From positions 1 through 9,776 of the forward strand of contig JAFDCA010000209.1 of the NCBI GenBank assembly GCA_019313025.1: a stretch of 9,776 nucleotides of DNA, in the 5' to 3' direction. Origin of the DNA: Deltaproteobacteria bacterium. GTDB lineage: Bacteria > Desulfobacterota > Desulfobacteria > Desulfobacterales > UBA11574. Position numbers and translations under genes: made by a program. Within the stretch, counting starts at the first letter, position 1; each line of letters starts with the position of its first letter. The notes below the pieces were generated by a model. It was not told where the DNA came from. It worked only from the letters and a program-made list of their open reading frames with translations, and ran no database searches. This document shows, one piece after another, positions 5,981-9,776 of this stretch.

Positions 5981-6903
5981 AACCATGGCAGATCTCTTTT
6001 TCAATCATAATCTTGACGGCCTTGATGCTATCTTCCGCCGTATATACTAAAGGATATGTCGGCATTTTCGTTTTTTCACTCATCATTAACGGCACAATGG
6101 CCGTATCCTATGATATCCCGGGACGTTGCCTGGGACTTATCAGCCTTGGACATGCTGTTTTTTTCGGGTTGGGCGCATACGGTTTCGGAATCGCTATTTC
6201 AAAAGGTCTTTCTTTTTTTCCGTCGTTAATCCTGTCCGTTATCGTGAGTTTTTTGGGAGCGTTATTGATCACCCTTCTTCTCGCCGGACTGAACCACGGC
6301 TACTACTCCCTTTCCACTCTGGGAATACTCATCATTTTTCAAAGGCTGTTCGAAACCACGGAAGGCATAACCGGAGGTTCTGCGGGACTTTATATTCCTG
6401 AAACCATATCCGATCTACAGTGCCATCTTCTGGCCGCATTCCTGCTTCTGGCAACCGCAGCATGCCATGCCCTTTTTTCTCGATCCCGCTGGGGACTCTA
6501 TTCTAAAGAGACGGAAGCCAGCGAGGAAGCCGCGGAGGCCATCGGCATCCCTACGCGAACAGTGAAGATTCTCTGTTTGATGGCCGCTGCCATTCCCGCG
6601 TGCATGGCCGGTATGCTCCACTTGGCGAGAACCTCTCACGTAAGCCCGGTCTCCGGATTCAGCCTGACACTCAGCATTACAGCCCTGCTGGCTTCGCGGG
6701 TTGTGCCGGTAAGAGGCATACTAGGGCCCCTTCTCGGTATCCTTCTCATTACCGCAGCAGAAGAAATCATCTGGACAAAGTTTGAAGGCTTCAACCACGC
6801 TTGGTTCGGTTTGATTTTGCTAGGCGCAGCTCTCTATCAGGGAATAGATGTCAGACGGAGGAAAACAATTAGCGCAGTGGTAGAAAATCCGCTAAGTCGA
6901 TAA
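5977..6903 (+). CDS. Liv-type ABC transporter permease (LivM-like), divergent
   Basis: A 308-residue second permease overlapping the previous gene by 4 bases (ATGA), with a strong GAGGAGG (5961-5967) 9 bases before its ATG. LivM marks are ISLGHAVFFGLGAYGF (residues 55-70) and GITGGSAGL (130-138), plus about nine hydrophobic segments. The coupling helix region (169-191) keeps EEAAEAIGI but has lost the usual G-R-A-L-x-A-I-R-x-D pattern, reading GLYSKETEAS instead. The later G-G-x-G-S-x-x-G-P segment is reduced to SRVVPVRGILGP (240-251). Contact with its ATPase may therefore be altered. No LivG or LivF ATPase gene follows: the next gene is on the other strand and overlaps the last 35 bases. The transporter must borrow ATPases from elsewhere, or the cassette is incomplete. 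Confidence 0.88.
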   Translation: MKPWQISFSIIILTALMLSSAVYTKGYVGIFVFSLIINGTMAVSYDIPGRCLGLISLGHAVFFGLGAYGFGIAISKGLSFFPSLILSVIVSFLGALLITLLLAGLNHGYYSLSTLGILIIFQRLFETTEGITGGSAGLYIPETISDLQCHLLAAFLLLATAACHALFSRSRWGLYSKETEASEEAAEAIGIPTRTVKILCLMAAAIPACMAGMLHLARTSHVSPVSGFSLTLSITALLASRVVPVRGILGPLLGILLITAAEEIIWTKFEGFNHAWFGLILLGAALYQGIDVRRRKTISAVVENPLSR

Positions 6904-7732
6904 CCTTTTCACCCCTGGTGGATCTCTTTAGATCTTGCCAGGTTCCACGCACTTTGGCCTTGCGGATATTATCGATCATGACTTGAAGTTCACTGCTATT
7001 TTCGATAATCTTTTCGATCTGAATTTCAATGCCTTTCCATTGTAGTTCAAGGTCTTGAATGTCCAGTTCGAATTCGCCCAGAAAAGACAAAACATCGGCC
7101 AAATGGGACAGCAAACCGTAATGTTTGGTATTTTGCAAATAATACGGACAGTGACACCAAAGACTGATGCATTGAAATCCCTGTTTGACACCTTCAAACT
7201 GAAGTGTGGAATGAACGGCACCCGGTCCCTGGTAGGAGACGGGAATGACGCCTTTTTGTTTCAGCCTGGAGAGGGCATCTTCGTGGGATGCGATACCCGA
7301 TATGATCCGGTCTGAATGAAGGACATTGTCATACATACTACCGAGAGAAATGACGGTTTTTATGCCAAGCTCTCGGCAAAGTGAGAATAGCTCTCTTGCA
7401 AAACGATTCCATTGAAGATTGGGCTCGTCGGCTTCTAAAATAACAATGTCGTTTGGGTCGGCGTCGAGATGGGCGGCATAAATCGACCCGCCGGGTGGAT
7501 CAAAGCGCACCAGTGCCCCGTCTTTGATATCGACATCCGGACGAAGGACATCGTAGCGGAAAAAAACATCCGAATCGATGCTTGCAAACAGTCGGGCCTC
7601 TAGTTTTCGGATCAAATAGGCGGCCATTCCCCGTGAAATATCCAGGGCGTTTCCCCATCCCCCAAATCCAGCAATTAAAATTGGGGTTTTGAGTTCGGGC
7701 AATTCCGAAATTTGAAAACCTTTTGATATCAT
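6869..7732 (-). CDS. PAC2-family protein (proteasome assembly chaperone 2-like)
   Basis: A 287-residue cytoplasmic protein of the PAC2 superfamily (COG1938/COG2047-type), common in archaea, actinobacteria and some deltaproteobacteria. Visible marks: PILIAGFGGWGNALDISRGMAAYLI in the N-terminal strand-glycine turn; RLFASIDSDVFFRYDVLRP as the E-I-D-x-x-x-F-x-x-x-x-x-R-P element; DIVILEADEPNLQW; TVISLGSMYDNVLHSD; and SLWCHCPYYLQ followed by a helical C-terminal third rich in Glu, Ile and Lys. The bacterial function is unknown, and this genome is not expected to carry a eukaryote-like proteasome, so the name is only a fold label. The start at ATG 7732 aligns with the family beginning, but its ribosome binding site is weak (GGA 5 bases upstream). 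The last 35 bases overlap the end of the permease gene on the opposite strand. Confidence 0.82.
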   Translation of the reverse strand: MISKGFQISELPELKTPILIAGFGGWGNALDISRGMAAYLIRKLEARLFASIDSDVFFRYDVLRPDVDIKDGALVRFDPPGGSIYAAHLDADPNDIVILEADEPNLQWNRFARELFSLCRELGIKTVISLGSMYDNVLHSDRIISGIASHEDALSRLKQKGVIPVSYQGPGAVHSTLQFEGVKQGFQCISLWCHCPYYLQNTKHYGLLSHLADVLSFLGEFELDIQDLELQWKGIEIQIEKIIENSSELQVMIDNIRKAKVRGTWQDLKRSTRGEKVIDLADFLPLR

Positions 7733-7834
7733 AATTCCAATTTGACACTGGACGAAACCAAAGTCAAGCAGATCGTTATTTCTTGCCTGTCATCGGTTCA
7801 TTGAATGGACGTCCCGTCGATTCTTGTTTCTCTT

Positions 7835-7863
7835 TTGTATAATATCGAAAAATATGATAAAAT
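7835..7863 (+). promoter_or_regulatory. Candidate promoter of the archaemetzincin gene
   Basis: TTGTAT (7835-7840), 17 bases, then TAAAAT (7858-7863). A perfect TATAAT also lies at 7838-7843 but lacks a good -35. Either would give a leader of roughly 65-85 bases before the ATG at 7936. Read by eye in an AT-rich stretch, so it is uncertain. Confidence 0.35.
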
Positions 7864-7935
7864 ACAGCTAACGAATCAACCACATGATATACTTGGGACG
7901 TCAACACGAAGGATTAGCTTGATGGAGCTGTTAAA

Positions 7936-8571
7936 ATGTTTGAAAATATTTCCATTATCAACATTGTGCGTATCGGCGAATGTATGAGTTACAGCAGCCT
8001 GAAAGAGATCGGGGAAAAAGTTTTAAAATCCTTTGATGGCATGATTGAGGAATTCAAGATATTTCATCACAAAGCACCGCCTGTTGATACCATTGATGCG
8101 CTTTTATTGACAATGATACTTAATGAAGAGATTGGCGGACATATTTTGGGAATCACCGATGCTGATTTAACGACGCAAGATGAAGATGCGTTTTACAATA
8201 CCATTTTTGGCGGCAAAAATGCGATGAATGATGTTGCCGTCGTATCTACCAGACGGCTCGAACCGTCTGATATTTCCACTGAAGCAAACTATGACTTGTA
8301 TGTCGATAGAACCATAAAAGTATCTTTGCATGAAGTGGGGCACAATTTGGGATTAACCGACCATGCATCTTACAAGCTGGCCCCTGACGGATCCTTATGC
8401 CCCATGAGCAGAGGAGAATTCAACAAGTTTGGATACTTGGGGTATGTTCGAGCAATTATCGACGGAAGAGGTATGCATTTTTGCGATGAATGCACCCATT
8501 TTCTGAAAAAGTTTAAACCGTATGCAGGTCGGTTGGCCGGTCTGTTAAAAGATAAATTTTATCTTCATTAA
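7936..8571 (+). CDS. Archaemetzincin-like zinc metalloprotease (peptidase family M54), divergent zinc site
   Basis: A 211-residue soluble protein starting at ATG 7936, with TGGAG (7923-7927) 8 bases upstream. An in-frame ATG at 7984 would cut off the first strand. Domain order fits archaemetzincin: N-terminal strand/helix (residues 3-40), HILGITDADL and FYNTIFGGKNAMNDVAVVST then RRL (69-108), then the zinc helix LHEVGHNLGLTDH (131-143), CPM (155-157) and FCDEC (182-186). His132, Glu133 and His136 give the HExxH catalytic core, and Gly139 the metzincin turn. The family motif continues G-x-x-H-C, but here it is G-L-T-D-H. The third catalytic ligand is therefore Asp142 (or shifted His143), and the first structural cysteine is replaced. 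The later C-x-M and C-x-x-C are kept, with insertions. Archaemetzincins are peptidases of unclear biological role. No signal peptide is seen, so it probably acts in the cytoplasm. Confidence 0.85.
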   Translation: MFENISIINIVRIGECMSYSSLKEIGEKVLKSFDGMIEEFKIFHHKAPPVDTIDALLLTMILNEEIGGHILGITDADLTTQDEDAFYNTIFGGKNAMNDVAVVSTRRLEPSDISTEANYDLYVDRTIKVSLHEVGHNLGLTDHASYKLAPDGSLCPMSRGEFNKFGYLGYVRAIIDGRGMHFCDECTHFLKKFKPYAGRLAGLLKDKFYLH

Positions 8572-8590
8572 AGATAAACATATCACTCAA

Positions 8591-8737
8591 ATGAAAAACG
8601 TTCTCGACTCGAATCACCCGTTAATAGGTACGATTTCCATGAAAAGCGACCGGTTTATACAAAAAATAAAAGAACGGTCTTCAAAATTACTCTATACCCG
8701 CTGTGTTCAAGGTCTTCTAACAAAAGTGAGGTTGTGA
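8591..8737 (+). pseudogene. Fragment resembling the C-terminus of a THEP1-type NTPase
   Basis: A 48-codon frame with no ribosome binding site, open in frame back to 8549 inside the archaemetzincin end. It contains LDSNHPLIGTIS followed by MKSDRFIQKIKERSSKLLY. This resembles the C-terminal region of THEP1-type nucleoside-triphosphatases (PF03266), where L-d-s-x-x-P-x-x-x-T-I is followed by a helix with I-K-x-R. The P-loop and the rest of the enzyme are absent, because the sequence upstream is coding for another protein. It is therefore best explained as a relic left by a deletion or rearrangement. The match is from memory and short. A chance frame is possible. The relic fills most of the gap between two convergent genes. 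Confidence 0.35.
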
Positions 8738-8748
8738 AGCTTTGGTAT

Positions 8749-9776
8749 CTACCTCAAGGCGATGGCTTTTTCAGGACAAATTTCCTGACAGCAAAAGCAA
8801 GTAATGCAGGTATCGGCATCCACTTGGGGGATATCCTCATCCATGAAAAGGGCCGACACCGGACACTGATCCATACATGACCCGCAGGCGGTGCATAACT
8901 CCGGATCAATCTGGGGTCACAATAGGGTTCGATCAAGAAGCATTCCCTGTATGGTCTCATTGTGCATAATCGCTTCGCCGCCGAGGGGCGGAATTTTAAA
9001 ATCAGGCAACGGCTTCAATTCCCCGAGTATCTCGATTTTTTTGAGATCATACTCCCCTAACCCCGTTTCTTTTGCCTTCTTAAGAAATCTCAACAGGCCG
9101 GGTTCACATCCCATCATGACGGCAATCACCGCATCCAGCGCTACACAGTTATCGGAGGCCAGAATCAGACCGATGTCTCTTAGATCCGGCGATGCCGGAC
9201 CATTGCCTTTAATGCCGATCACGGCATCTACAATGAACAGGTCGGGCACCCGTAGTTGAAACACATCCACAAGCATTTCATGGAATCGCTGAGGAGTCCC
9301 GGCCACCTTGTGGTGTTTGGCCTTCTGTGCACCCGGCAAAAAACCGTAACTGTTTTTGATGGCACCGGTGATGACCGTAAGTCCGTGGGTTTTGAATTTC
9401 GGCAGACTAATGAGGATATCGGCGTCCAACACAGCCTTGGAAAGGCTGACCTCGGGCAAAAAATCAGGATTGAAATCGACCTTTACAGAATCATTCCCGA
9501 TATTCTCGTAATAACCGCAGGCTGCGTCCATCAATCCTCTTTTTTCAAAGCTCTCCTCATTGGCGCCATAGTTAAACAGTCCGGGATTGTCCCCCACAAC
9601 GATGGATGCAGGTCCCATGGTTTCGATTTTTTTTACCACGGCTTTCAGCACAGAAGGGTGGGTAACGATACCTTCATTCCAATGGGATGCCCTGAGAACA
9701 TTGGGTTTTATTAAGACGCGTTTGCCATGCAGTTTCAATGGAAAGTGCTCAAAGACTCTGTCCACGGCATGAGCAA
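8749..9776 (-). CDS. DUF362 protein with C-terminal 2x[4Fe-4S] ferredoxin domain, interrupted by in-frame TGA; 5' end outside the window
   Basis: The frame is open to the right edge (it reads AHAVDRVFEHF before KRVLIKPNVL), so the true start lies beyond the window. DUF362 marks: VLIKPNVL, GIVTHPSVLKAVVKK, IVVGDNPG, then ILISLPKFKTHGLTVITGA and IKNSYGFLPGAQKAKHHKVAG, and VPDLFIVDAVIGIKGNGPAS. After LLDRTLL comes TGA (8919-8917). The same frame then continues PQIDPELCTACGSCMDQCP...DTCITCFCCQEICPEKAIALR to TAG (8751-8749), a perfect bacterial ferredoxin domain with two C-x-x-C-x-x-C-x-x-x-C-P motifs. The CxCCxE variant of the second motif is typical of DUF362-ferredoxin proteins. No start codon precedes the first cysteine, so the ferredoxin part is not a separate gene. 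DUF362 function is unknown; the ferredoxin domain suggests electron transfer. Confidence 0.82.
8917..8919 (-). other. In-frame TGA between DUF362 and ferredoxin domains
   Basis: One TGA separates two domains that are otherwise in one frame with all eight iron-sulfur ligands intact. CGA to TGA would restore RPQIDPELC, which fits the usual linker, so a recent nonsense change is simple. Selenocysteine insertion is possible in a genome that seems to use it. However, the downstream stem (8902-8907 with 8879-8884, one G-T pair) has a large loop without leading G, a poor SECIS. Confidence 0.6.

Noticed and set aside
8549..8565. AT-rich palindrome AAGATAAA/TTTATCTT at the end of the archaemetzincin gene
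   Set aside because: The one-base centre means a real stem of only about 6 A-T-rich pairs. No T tract follows, so it is not called a terminator.
9256..9714. 152-codon plus-strand frame opposite the DUF362 gene
   Set aside because: Antisense shadow. The minus-strand frame carries all the DUF362 motifs.

Overview
The window looks like a chromosomal segment from a Desulfobacterota (deltaproteobacterial, probably sulfate-reducer-type) genome. This is inferred from gene content: a selenocysteine-type peroxiredoxin-like gene, a DUF362/ferredoxin protein, a bacterial archaemetzincin, a PAC2-family protein, a Cys-tailed SlyD-like FKBP and a Liv-type ABC cassette. No rRNA, tRNA, CRISPR array, insertion sequence or phage gene is visible. 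The genes look like housekeeping and accessory metabolism on both strands, with several decayed or silent gaps.

Layout. 1-164 (-): start of a TerB-like gene running off the left edge. 165-663: no convincing gene, but inverted repeats and a promoter candidate. 664-1314 (+): peroxiredoxin-like protein whose active-site codon is TGA, followed by a hairpin fitting a bacterial SECIS. 1350-2591 (-): concentrative nucleoside transporter, with its promoter near 2671-2699. 2700-3110: no intact gene. 3188-3679 (+): SlyD-like FKBP prolyl isomerase. 3789-3908: a strong promoter, then a perfect intrinsic-terminator hairpin just before the ribosome binding site of the next gene. 3909-6903 (+): Liv-type cassette of one binding protein and two permeases, without ATPases. 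6869-7732 (-): PAC2-family protein overlapping the permease tail. 7936-8571 (+): divergent archaemetzincin. 8591-8737 (+): short fragment resembling the C-terminus of a THEP1-type NTPase. 8749-9776 (-): DUF362 protein with a C-terminal 2x[4Fe-4S] ferredoxin domain, interrupted by an in-frame TGA and running off the right edge.

How it fits together. The only clear operon is the Liv-type cassette: binding protein, then permease 11 bases later, then a second permease overlapping by 4 bases. It needs ATPases from elsewhere and seems to be controlled through a terminator in its leader. The other genes are single units in alternating or convergent orientation. The most notable theme is two in-frame TGA codons in redox proteins. 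The first is well supported as selenocysteine. The second is ambiguous between recoding and a nonsense mutation.
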